The notes under the pieces: model-generated
Told to the model about the DNA's origin: nothing
Database searches by the model: none
What the model saw: the letters and a program-made list of their open reading frames with translations, nothing else
Source: Candidatus Rifleibacteriota bacterium
GTDB taxonomy: Bacteria; Riflebacteria; Ozemobacteria; Ozemobacterales; Ozemobacteraceae
Assembly (NCBI GenBank): GCA_022704885.1
Contig: JAKJFO010000006.1
Location: 25,058-54,429 of the forward strand
DNA: 29,372 nucleotides
Direction of reading: 5' to 3'
Made by a program: the position numbers and the translations under genes
Shown: piece by piece, positions 8,613 through 15,966 of the stretch
Position numbering within the stretch: the stretch's first letter is position 1
Layout of the letters: each line of letters begins with the position of its first letter

Positions 8613-8993
8613 TCAATCTTCAGCGATTTCTGCGGCTACGAACTCTATGAATTGACGGTTTTGTACAAGACAGCTGCCGAGTTTGATGTCTATTCCAGGG
8701 TTTGTCTGTCTGAAGTTTTCGACGATTGCCGGTATATCTTCATCGATGTGTGATCCGGGCAGCAGAAACAGCGGAATCAGGCGAAGGCTGAGGTAGCCAT
8801 TGGCAATTGCAGTTTTTATGGCTTCGTCAAGCAATGGTCGTGCACCGCGCAGGAAACAGATGGAAAAGTCAGCCAGATCGTGACTTTTTTTGAGAGTCTC
8901 GGCAAAATTTGCCGCTGCGTCACCAGCCGTCTCACGGGCAGAACCATGAAAAATCAGCAGGGAATGTCTTTTGCTCGCTTTGTCAGCAGACAG
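8613..8993 (-). CDS. Small CbiX-type sirohydrochlorin chelatase-like protein, probable CTG start
   Basis: The open frame runs from just after an in-frame stop near 9014 down to TGA at 8613. It contains no ATG, GTG or TTG until residue about 54, which would remove half the domain. Translating from a CTG at 8993-8991 gives 126 residues, the size of a single-domain CbiX(S). The N-terminal half has LLIFHGSARETAG, the HGS catalytic motif. The second half has LRLIPLFLLPGSHIDEDIP, the second histidine motif, then NPGIDIKLGSCL. CbiX chelatases insert Co, Ni or Fe into sirohydrochlorin; the metal here cannot be told, and no other tetrapyrrole gene is nearby. GAGAAGGG lies eight bases before the CTG, inside the end of the TPR gene, whose stop precedes the CTG by one base. 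Family call is good; the start codon is inference. Confidence 0.75.
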   Translation of the reverse strand: MSADKASKRHSLLIFHGSARETAGDAAANFAETLKKSHDLADFSICFLRGARPLLDEAIKTAIANGYLSLRLIPLFLLPGSHIDEDIPAIVENFRQTNPGIDIKLGSCLVQNRQFIEFVAAEIAED

Positions 8994-8994
8994 G

Positions 8995-10017
8995 TCAGAA
9001 ACCCTTCTCTTTCATGTAATCTTCCATGGTTTTGCCTTCTTTTTCGAGCTTTTTCTTGAGCTCGTCCTGGCCAGGCAGTTCGCCGCGCTTCTGCTTTTCT
9101 ATGATAGTTGCCTTGATTTCTTCAAGAACCGACTCACGCTCTTCGTCGGTTGAAGCGTTTTCAAGCTTTGAGCGGGCGTCAGTGATGATGTCTTCGATTT
9201 TCTGCTTGTCTTCTTCGCTGACCTTCTGACTGCCGCTGCCGATGAGTTCTTCAAGGTCCTGTCTGGTGAAGTCGCCGGCTTCGATGGTGTCGAGCAGTTT
9301 TTCTTTGTTAGAGCGGTTGAGGTAGTCGAATTTGTGGGTGATGACGAATTCTTCGTTGGGGTTTTCAACGTAGTCGAGAGCCCGCATGTAGACTTCGGCG
9401 GCCTTGTCTTTTTTGTTGGCTATTTCATAGAGGAAGGCGAGCTGCAGCATCGGTTCCTTCTGCCACTCGCTGCCTTCAAAAGACTTTTGCAGTGCGCTTT
9501 CATAAATTTCGATGATTTCTTCGAGCAGTTTGAAATTGCGGTAACGCAGCGGCGGGTTCAGTCTGAATGCCTGAAAAACTGTGACGGCCAGCTTCAGCTT
9601 CTGGTTGCTGTCTTTGTTTTTCTGATAAATGTCGAAACGGGCCTGACCGGCGATGTTGAATTTTTCCTGAAGGTCTTTGATCCGCTTTTTGTAGCCTTTG
9701 AGCTTGGTGTTGTATTCATCGCCCTTGTCTGGTGACGGGCGTGAGCGCGAAACGATCTCGAGGTTGTTCTTGGCTTCGAGGTGATTTTCTTTCAAGAACT
9801 GAACCTGACCGAGTATATAGCGAAAAACTGCGTTGTCAGGCTCGAGCTTGAGCGCTTCAACGAGATTGGTCTCGGCCTCGTCAAGATTTTTACCGACAAA
9901 TGCCGATTCGGCTTTTTTAAAAAAAGTTTCGGCTTCCGGGTTGAGTGCAAGCGCATATACACCTGCAGCAATCGCCAGCATAGCTGTAAGCAGAACGGCA
10001 AAACCAGTTTTATTCAT
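8995..10017 (-). CDS. TPR-repeat exported or membrane-anchored protein
   Basis: A 340-residue protein with an N-terminal signal or anchor helix (residues about 5-24). Residues about 26-100 form TPR units (AESAFVGKNLDEAETNLVEA, then PDNAVFRYILGQVQFLKENH). A helical middle follows with a further TPR-like pair near 195-235 (LQLAFLYEIANKKDKAAEVY), then a highly charged C-terminal region (about 255-340) rich in Glu and Lys, probably coiled coil. No enzymatic motif is seen and the function is unknown; such proteins usually scaffold envelope complexes. The ATG at 10015-10017 is chosen because GAGGG stands right before it; the upstream TTG at 10032 would place that site inside the gene. The CbiX-like gene follows almost without a gap. 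Confidence 0.85.
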   Translation of the reverse strand: MNKTGFAVLLTAMLAIAAGVYALALNPEAETFFKKAESAFVGKNLDEAETNLVEALKLEPDNAVFRYILGQVQFLKENHLEAKNNLEIVSRSRPSPDKGDEYNTKLKGYKKRIKDLQEKFNIAGQARFDIYQKNKDSNQKLKLAVTVFQAFRLNPPLRYRNFKLLEEIIEIYESALQKSFEGSEWQKEPMLQLAFLYEIANKKDKAAEVYMRALDYVENPNEEFVITHKFDYLNRSNKEKLLDTIEAGDFTRQDLEELIGSGSQKVSEEDKQKIEDIITDARSKLENASTDEERESVLEEIKATIIEKQKRGELPGQDELKKKLEKEGKTMEDYMKEKGF

Positions 10018-10055
10018 GGTTCCCTCGTACAATTTGCGAAGTGTCTTTCACTTTT

Positions 10056-10084
10056 ATGATAGCAGATTATTGCCACCTTGTCAT
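10056..10084 (-). promoter_or_regulatory. Promoter of the TPR gene
   Basis: On the minus strand: ATGACA (10084-10079), a 17-base spacer, TATCAT (10061-10056). Each box matches the sigma-70 consensus at five of six positions. Its -35 box overlaps a candidate -35 (TTGTCA, 10078-10083) pointing the other way. Confidence 0.6.
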
Positions 10085-10112
10085 TATTGCAATATCATTC
10101 TATCGGTATATT
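10078..10112 (+). promoter_or_regulatory. Candidate promoter of the large sensor-like gene
   Basis: TTGTCA (10078-10083), a 17-base spacer and TATCGG (10101-10106). A better -10, TATATT, lies at 10107-10112 but pairs only with a weak TTATTG at 10084-10089. The start codon is at 10138. Moderately supported. Confidence 0.35.
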
Positions 10113-10137
10113 CATACTACTGAGACAGGATTAGCAG

Positions 10138-12234
10138 ATGGAATTGAAAAAAAGCAGTGATTTTGCGGCCCCGCGGTTTCAATTTGTGTTCTTTCTGGTT
10201 TTTGCCGTTGTGCCTTCTCTTCTGTTATACGTCGGCTGGACATTTTTTCGAGAGCAGCAGGTTGCAGTCAGCAAAAAAAGTGCAGTTCCAGAGATTCGCC
10301 GTGAATTGCTCAAATTGCGCCGGGAAGGTGACAACCGGTCGCACGTTCAGAGCCGCCTGAACTTCATGTATGGCAATATGGCTGAAGAAAATTATAGCGA
10401 AGCAATTATAGAAGCCAGTCTGGCTCGTTTCAAGGAAGAAGGCTTCGGGTTCGTCAATTTTCGTTTTTTTAAGCACGATGGCAGTCCTCTGAACGTGAAA
10501 GGCCAGTCTGACGGTCGGCGCGCCGTGCTGCAGAAAATTTTCGAAGCCCTGTTGCAGCAGGAAACGACCGGCGAGAGTTCTCTGCTGGCACGCAACCGTC
10601 CTTTCTTTGACGCGTTCGCTGGTGGTGTCACCCCGGCGGCAATAGCACAGGACAAGTCTTCGTTGATTCGTGTAATGATGAACGGACACCCCGGCTACTT
10701 TTACTGGAACACTCTGTATTCAGCAGAGCCTGAATCGCGTCTGAAGGGCGGGCTGGTCGCCTGGTTCCGTGAATCTGACATGCCCGAAAACATGGCTCTC
10801 GAACAACTGCTGGAATCGCTGAATCTTGAATGGCGGGGGCAAAAGGTGTTTGGTCTGGTTGATCTTGCTTCGCCCAGCCGATCTTTGCTGCCCGACAGGG
10901 CGCTGTTGTCGGCAAATGTGTCGATTCAGGATCTCGCCAGTCATCTGAGAGTCATGCGCAACAACTTCGAGTCGCAGTCAGAAATCGGCGACAGCCTGAT
11001 CTTAAGCGAATTCTTTACGGCCGATGCTATGCTTTTTTGTCTGCAACGTTCGCCTGAGAGCAGTTATCAGAACACTGCGGTGCTGCTTAAAATTATTCTG
11101 CTCGTCTGGATGCTTGTTGTAGTCAAGGTCGGTGGCACGGTGTCGCCTGCCTGTACACTTCAGCCCGGTGCCAGGTCTGTCGCTACCGCCTGTTTCGGTC
11201 TGTCATGGCGCCAGTTCATGACTCTGACTGCAGGCATGGTGCCGCTTTGCTTCGTTCTGCTGCTTGGTTGTCAGTATCGCGACGCTTATGCGCAGATGCT
11301 TACCCGCAATGCTTTTGATGATCTGACCGACAAACTCGAACGTGTCGACGAGAATTATCAGGTAGCGGTGCGCAACCTAGAGGCAGTATACCGGCAGTTC
11401 GCTGGATTACGTGCGGTCCGCGACCTCGATACCGGTGAAATTGACCGTCTGGCCAAAGAGCTGAAACGCAAAGACGCGATCAACCGGTTTTACATTGCAG
11501 ACCGCAGCGGCCGCATGCGTTACAGCTGGCCTCCGGGAAAGATTTCTGGTGATGTTACCACAAAAATTATGCCGGCAATTTCGCGGCGCATATTCATTAC
11601 TCAGCGCGGCGACGAAGAAAGCTTTCAGGACAAGGTCAGCGAGATGATGATGGATTCATTTTCTGACAGCTTTGGCGATATGCTGGGTGATACCGGCGCC
11701 AGTCTTCTCAGAACCTTCGAAAACCTCGATCGTGTTAATGAGTTCTGGTTGGCGAACCGCCGACACTATGTCTACACCGCTTTCGTCGAGCGTGGCATCG
11801 ACAAAGACCCCTGGTTGCTGTATATCTGGCATGGCACCGAATCTTTTGCCGAACGTTATCTGCAAAGGCAGATCCAGCGCAATGTTTCTGCCCAGAACTT
11901 GCAGGGTGCTGCGATTCATCTTGCAATGGTGCCGCGAGACCGCAGTCAGCTGCCATTCCCAAGGGATTTCAATAAATATCCTTTTGTGGCTCAGCTTTCA
12001 GGGCAGATTGCCAGCACCGAGATTCAGCAGAATCTCATCGGCTCGATGGCCGGCGAAAAATGGCTTGTCGCAGCTGCTCCGCTCAAGCGCGTGCCCGCAT
12101 ATCTTCTCTATGCAATGACGCCTTACAGTTCGGTCGAACAGAAGACTTTCCAGGTCACGCTGCTTGTTTTTCTGCTTGCCGCTCTTTGCCTGGTTTCAAC
12201 CATCTCTGTCGCCGCGATAATCGACGATCTGTAA
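10138..12234 (+). CDS. Large membrane sensor-like protein without an output domain, probably truncated
   Basis: A 698-residue protein. Membrane helices are at about 14-37, 313-336, 366-386 and 668-693. The two long stretches between helices 1-2 and 3-4 are predicted to lie outside the cytoplasm; they look like ligand-sensing domains but match no motif I can name. The layout resembles long receptors that normally continue after the last helix with HAMP and SpoIIE phosphatase, kinase or cyclase domains. Here the protein stops four residues after that helix (AAIIDDL). Just beyond the stop, another reading frame continues with RRSVRRRFLTGIG, the kind of basic HAMP-entry sequence expected there, for about 15 residues to 12284, and a palindromic repeat begins at 12318. 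This suggests a frameshift plus loss of the C-terminus (inference). The start has AGGA about nine bases upstream. Confidence 0.75.
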   Translation: MELKKSSDFAAPRFQFVFFLVFAVVPSLLLYVGWTFFREQQVAVSKKSAVPEIRRELLKLRREGDNRSHVQSRLNFMYGNMAEENYSEAIIEASLARFKEEGFGFVNFRFFKHDGSPLNVKGQSDGRRAVLQKIFEALLQQETTGESSLLARNRPFFDAFAGGVTPAAIAQDKSSLIRVMMNGHPGYFYWNTLYSAEPESRLKGGLVAWFRESDMPENMALEQLLESLNLEWRGQKVFGLVDLASPSRSLLPDRALLSANVSIQDLASHLRVMRNNFESQSEIGDSLILSEFFTADAMLFCLQRSPESSYQNTAVLLKIILLVWMLVVVKVGGTVSPACTLQPGARSVATACFGLSWRQFMTLTAGMVPLCFVLLLGCQYRDAYAQMLTRNAFDDLTDKLERVDENYQVAVRNLEAVYRQFAGLRAVRDLDTGEIDRLAKELKRKDAINRFYIADRSGRMRYSWPPGKISGDVTTKIMPAISRRIFITQRGDEESFQDKVSEMMMDSFSDSFGDMLGDTGASLLRTFENLDRVNEFWLANRRHYVYTAFVERGIDKDPWLLYIWHGTESFAERYLQRQIQRNVSAQNLQGAAIHLAMVPRDRSQLPFPRDFNKYPFVAQLSGQIASTEIQQNLIGSMAGEKWLVAAAPLKRVPAYLLYAMTPYSSVEQKTFQVTLLVFLLAALCLVSTISVAAIIDDL

Positions 12235-12317
12235 GACGACGGTTTCTGACCGGGATCGGCTGGCCGTTTTTAGGGCAAACGTAAACTTGTCGTAGAGTTG
12301 ACGCCTGTTTTAAACCC

Positions 12318-12462
12318 GTCATTGCGAGGAGTTCTGCGTAGCAGAACGACGAAGCGTATGCCGAAGGCATAAGCCCCGCTCTGAGGCAAACCTCATTGTA
12401 TCATGGCAACAGCCTGTTTAAGACAGTGGGATTGCTTCGTCGCTTACGCTCCTCGCAATGAC
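12318..12462 (+). repeat. Palindromic MITE-like repeat, copy A (145 bp)
   Basis: Perfect 14-base terminal inverted repeats GTCATTGCGAGGAG (12318-12331) and CTCCTCGCAATGAC (12449-12462). Inside are hairpins GTTCTGC-GTA-GCAGAAC (12331-12347) and TATGCC-GAA-GGCATA (12357-12371). There is no coding capacity. The right 35 bases match copy B at 19153-19186 nearly base for base. It lies between the sensor-like gene and the dnaG promoter. Confidence 0.85.
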
Positions 12463-12535
12463 AACATTCACGCCGTCAGCAGTATCTGGTCATGGAAAAG
12501 TCGGCGTTTGCTCTGCTGGCCGGTTTTTTTGTGTG

Positions 12536-12564
12536 TTGACTTTAAAGCACTTTTGCAATATAAT
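12536..12564 (+). promoter_or_regulatory. Strong sigma-70 promoter of dnaG-rpoD
   Basis: TTGACT (12536-12541), a 17-base spacer and a perfect TATAAT (12559-12564). Transcription should start near 12571, about 41 bases before the dnaG start. It is among the best promoter matches in the window. Confidence 0.85.
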
Positions 12565-12611
12565 TGCAAATTCGAGTCGGGTTTTGTACGTTTTTGGTCA
12601 GGGGTTGTTCT

Positions 12612-14384
12612 TTGGGCTTTATTTCAAACGAAATAATAGCGTTGATAAGAGAGAGAACCGATATCATACAGATTATCGGTGAACATGTGCGGCTGATACC
12701 TTCAGGTAACAGTTACAAAGCCCTGTGTCCCTTCCATAAAGAGAAGACCCCGAGCTTTCATGTTATTGCCGATAAGCAGATTTATCATTGTTTTGGCTGC
12801 GGGAAGGGCGGCGACGTGTTTCGCTTTCTGATGGAGCTCGAGCACCAGACTTTTCCTGAGGCCGTCCGCCATCTGGCCGCGCGCTGTGGCGTTGCAATAC
12901 CCGAAGAGCACGATCCCGACATCGAAAAACGCGCCGATCTCTATAATTTTCTCGATATGGCGAGCAAATTTTACGAGCAATGTCTGCATGACAGTGCTAC
13001 CGGCACTGCCGCCAGAAATTATCTCAAAAAGCGCAAAATCACCGACGAAACCGCACGAAAATTCAGGCTTGGTGTAGCCCCTGACGCCTGGGATTCAATA
13101 GCAAAACGCTTTGGCCGCACTCAGGAAGACCAGCAGAACCTCGAAAAAGCCGGCCTCGTGCGCCCGCGCAACCAGGGTGACGGCTATTACGATGTATTCC
13201 GCAACCGCCTGATGATACCGATCTTCGATGCGCACGGCAGAGTAGCCGGTTTTGGCGGTCGTGTGCTGGTGGCCGAAGACGAACCAAAGTATCTCAACAG
13301 CGCAGAAGGCGAAACCTTCAACAAGCGCCGTATGCTCTACAACTTTCGCGAGGCCCTTCCTGCTATCAGACGCCTCAACGCCGCCATCGTCGTCGAAGGC
13401 TATCTCGATGTCATCAGTCTCTGGCAGAATGGCGTCAAAAATGCCGTGGCATCTCTGGGTACCGCAATCTCGCCAGATCAGGTGCAGATGCTTGCCCGCA
13501 ACTGCGAGACGATTTATTTCTGTTACGATGCCGATACGGCCGGGCAGCGCGCCACCCTTCGTGCAATCTCGATGCAGAAGGATTCTCCGGTCAATGCGAG
13601 GGTCGTCAGCTTTGCCGATCCGACTGACGATCCCGACAGTTTTGTCATGCGCGAAGGCGCTGAGAGCTTTAAAAAACTGCTTGAAAAAGCAGTTGATATA
13701 TATACTTTTCTCATTGAGACTCACACCCGTGGTTTGAAGCCACCCCTCGAAATTACCGTAAAGGAAAAGCTTATTCAGGAATTCAAAGAGCTGGTCCCTG
13801 CTATTCACAGTTCAATTGCGAGAAGTGAAGTAACACGAAAAATCTCGAAACTGCTGGACGTGGATCCTCTTGTTCTTGAGAAGGAGTTTTCAGGTGGGGT
13901 TACGGCGCCGCCCGCTGAACCTCAAAAGAAAAGAAACTTCGTTTCGCCCCGGCTGAATGCCGAAATTCAGCGTCAGGAATGGGTGCTCATGCATCTGCTT
14001 GAGCACCCGGAAGAGCTCGACCGCGTGCGTGCGCTGCTTGGCCCTGATGATTTTTCCGACCCCCGCTTACGAACAATATTTGAAGCAATCAGCCTTCAAC
14101 AGGAAGCGGCCGGTGGTTCGTTAAAACCAGCAGAAATTCTAGCAGCACTCGACGATTCGACTCTCGTGTCGCGGCTCAGTGAGTTGATAACGACTCTCGG
14201 AGACCGTCCGCCCGAACCCTTCATGGAATGCGTGAAGGGACTGGTTCGACACCGGCTTGACCATGAATTGAAAGCGTTGCAGCAGCACATCAGAGAAGCG
14301 GAAAGAGCTGGAGACGATACTCTGATGGCGCAGCTGAGCATGGAGCAGATAGACATCAAGCGCAAAATGGATATGTTGTATTGA
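12612..14384 (+). CDS. dnaG: DNA primase
   Basis: Makes RNA primers at the replication fork together with the DnaB helicase. It has 590 residues. The N-terminal zinc-binding domain has Cys39, His42, Cys60 and Cys63 (CPFHKEK, then CFGCGKGGD). The catalytic core has the NRLMIPI and GRVAGFGGR block, then TOPRIM with Glu262 (VVEGYLDV) and Asp306/Asp308 (CYDADTAGQ). A C-terminal helicase-interaction domain follows from about residue 445. The start is TTG at 12612 (MGFISNEIIALIRERTDI, matching the family's usual N-terminus) with AGGGG six bases upstream. An ATG at 12564 is inside the -10 box and cannot be used. It lies 24 bases before rpoD, the classical gene pair. Confidence 0.97.
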   Translation: MGFISNEIIALIRERTDIIQIIGEHVRLIPSGNSYKALCPFHKEKTPSFHVIADKQIYHCFGCGKGGDVFRFLMELEHQTFPEAVRHLAARCGVAIPEEHDPDIEKRADLYNFLDMASKFYEQCLHDSATGTAARNYLKKRKITDETARKFRLGVAPDAWDSIAKRFGRTQEDQQNLEKAGLVRPRNQGDGYYDVFRNRLMIPIFDAHGRVAGFGGRVLVAEDEPKYLNSAEGETFNKRRMLYNFREALPAIRRLNAAIVVEGYLDVISLWQNGVKNAVASLGTAISPDQVQMLARNCETIYFCYDADTAGQRATLRAISMQKDSPVNARVVSFADPTDDPDSFVMREGAESFKKLLEKAVDIYTFLIETHTRGLKPPLEITVKEKLIQEFKELVPAIHSSIARSEVTRKISKLLDVDPLVLEKEFSGGVTAPPAEPQKKRNFVSPRLNAEIQRQEWVLMHLLEHPEELDRVRALLGPDDFSDPRLRTIFEAISLQQEAAGGSLKPAEILAALDDSTLVSRLSELITTLGDRPPEPFMECVKGLVRHRLDHELKALQQHIREAERAGDDTLMAQLSMEQIDIKRKMDMLY

Positions 14385-14408
14385 TTCACTCCAGAATGAG
14401 GCTAAATT

Positions 14409-15542
14409 ATGACTACTGAGCAGGCCGCACAGGCCAAGGGTAAGGTTGCTCGAAAAGATAAAGCGCTGACGCTCGATGAAGTACGAGCGGAGCTTATAGA
14501 GATAGGAACCCGGCAGGGTTATCTGTCATATCAGGAAATCAACCGGCTTCTGCCGGATGGTCTGCCGACCGAGGCCTTCGAAGACATCATCAATGAGCTG
14601 ATGGACAAAAGCGTCGAGCTCGTCGATGACGATGAAGTCAGGCTCGACAAGAAACTGCCGGTTGCCGAAGAGAAAAAGGAAGAAGAAGACAAGCAGCAGC
14701 AGGATTTTGACGATATCGACGATTCGGTACGTGTGTACCTTCGCGAAATCGGCAAAATCAGGCTGCTCACTATGCAGGAAGAAGTCACTCTCGCCAAGCG
14801 CATCGAGCACGGCGACGCCGAAGCGCAGCGCAAGCTGATCGAGGCCAACCTCAGGCTCGTCGTTTCTGTTGCCAAGAAATACACCAAACGTGGCCTTCTC
14901 TTCCTCGACCTTATCCAGGAAGGCAATCAAGGTCTGATCAGGGCTGTCGAAAAGTTCAAATACCGCAAAGGTTACAAGTTTTCGACCTACGCCATCTGGT
15001 GGATCCGCCAGGCGATTACCCGTGCCATTGCCGACCAGGCTCGCACGATAAGAATTCCGGTGCACATGGTTGAGACTATCAACAAGCTGCGCAAAGCCTC
15101 GCGCAAGCTGGTTCAGAAACTCGGCCGCGACCCGGCGGTCGAAGAGCTTGCTGTCGAAGTCGGTCTGCCGGTCGAAAAAGTCAAAAACATCATGAAGACC
15201 GCGATGGATCCGATTTCGCTCGAAACACCGATCAATGGTGAAGAAGATTCGCATCTCGGTGATTTCGTTGAAGACAAATCGGCACTGCCGCCGGCCGAAA
15301 CCGCGTTCAATCTGATTCTCAAAGAACAGATCAACAAGGTTCTGGCAACGCTTACCGAACGCGAGTCAAGGGTTATCAAATACCGTTTTGGTCTCGAAGA
15401 TGGCTGGCAGCGCACTCTCGAAGAAGTCGGCCAGAAGTTCGGCGTTACCCGCGAGCGTATCAGACAGATCGAAGCCAAAGCTTTGCGCAAACTCAGGCAC
15501 CCGAGCCGCTCTAAAAAGCTCAAAGAATTCTACATGGAATAA
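14409..15542 (+). CDS. rpoD: Primary RNA polymerase sigma factor (RpoD / SigA)
   Basis: Housekeeping sigma factor of 377 residues, the compact form. A short region 1.1-like segment (about 20-85) and an acidic linker precede region 1.2 ([14 protein letters not shown]). Region 2 follows ([21 protein letters not shown], then [20 protein letters not shown], the -10 recognition and melting part), then region 3, and region 4 with its helix-turn-helix ([20 protein letters not shown]) for -35 recognition. The consensus-like promoters in this window are what this protein should read. GAGGC lies six bases before the ATG. It is cotranscribed with dnaG. Confidence 0.98.
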   Translation: MTTEQAAQAKGKVARKDKALTLDEVRAELIEIGTRQGYLSYQEINRLLPDGLPTEAFEDIINELMDKSVELVDDDEVRLDKKLPVAEEKKEEEDKQQQDFDDIDDSVRVYLREIGKIRLLTMQEEVTLAKRIEHGDAEAQRKLIEANLRLVVSVAKKYTKRGLLFLDLIQEGNQGLIRAVEKFKYRKGYKFSTYAIWWIRQAITRAIADQARTIRIPVHMVETINKLRKASRKLVQKLGRDPAVEELAVEVGLPVEKVKNIMKTAMDPISLETPINGEEDSHLGDFVEDKSALPPAETAFNLILKEQINKVLATLTERESRVIKYRFGLEDGWQRTLEEVGQKFGVTRERIRQIEAKALRKLRHPSRSKKLKEFYME

Positions 15543-15551
15543 AAAAAGTGC

Positions 15552-15580
15552 TTGCGTGTAAAGCCGCACTATGCTACAAT
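15552..15580 (+). promoter_or_regulatory. Promoter of the tRNA pair
   Basis: TTGCGT (15552-15557), a 17-base spacer and TACAAT (15575-15580), ending 14 bases before the first tRNA. It starts ten bases after the rpoD stop, so the tRNAs can be made independently of rpoD. Confidence 0.65.
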
Positions 15581-15594
15581 GAATGTCGCGTCGC

Positions 15595-15668
15595 GGGCCT
15601 ATAGCTCAGTTGGTTAGAGCCTCCGGCTCATAACCGGATTGTCGCAGGTTCAAGTCCTGCTGGGCCCA
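15595..15668 (+). tRNA. tRNA with CAT anticodon, probably tRNA-Ile2 (lysidine type)
   Basis: Complete cloverleaf of 74 bases: acceptor GGGCCTA / TGGGCCC, D arm GCTC-GAGC, anticodon stem TCCGG-CCGGA with loop CTCATAA, T arm GCAGG-TTCAAGT-CCTGC, discriminator A. CCA is not encoded. The anticodon could mean elongator Met, but acceptor pairs C4-G69 and C5-G68 are recognition features of tRNA-Ile2 for TilS in E. coli, and the whole sequence resembles Ile2 forms. It does not look like initiator tRNA, because the anticodon stem lacks the three G-C pairs. Confidence 0.93.
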
Positions 15669-15690
15669 AGCTCGCGAAAATATTTGTCTG

Positions 15691-15763
<73 letters not shown>

Positions 15764-15766
15764 TGC

Positions 15767-15810
15767 AGAAAAGAGACAGAGTCTTCGACTCCGTCTCTTT
15801 TCTGGTTTTA
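15767..15810 (+). terminator. Terminator of the tRNA operon
   Basis: A 16-base stem (15767-15782 with 15788-15803) with one A-C mismatch and a CTTCG loop, followed by GGTTTTA. The T tract is short, but the stem is very stable and sits three bases after tRNA-Glu. Confidence 0.75.
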
Positions 15811-15966
15811 GCGATAAAAAAAGCGATGAAGTTTCGTGTGGCAGGCCAAAAGCCGATGCCCGGGTATAAAAAGACAACAAAGTCGCTGTTTGTATAAATT
15901 TTATTGCGGGTACCGGCTTCTGAGTGTTAAACTTATGCCATGTAATTAATTGGAGGAGTATGGAAT

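Noticed and set aside
12564..12611. Upstream ATG extension of dnaG
   Set aside because: The ATG overlaps the perfect -10 box, so it would not be in the mRNA; the TTG at 12612 has the right ribosome site and family N-terminus.
14526..15254. A 242-codon open frame antisense to rpoD
   Set aside because: It lies opposite a highly conserved gene, shows no family motif, and its residues mirror rpoD codon bias. The same holds for long antisense frames at 13095-13808 (dnaG), 26804-27502 (cyclase) and 17092-17652 (peptidase).
15824..15895. A 23-codon frame MKFRVAGQKPMPGYKKTTKS... after the tRNA terminator
   Set aside because: No ribosome site or promoter, and the region looks like plain spacer before the peptidase gene.
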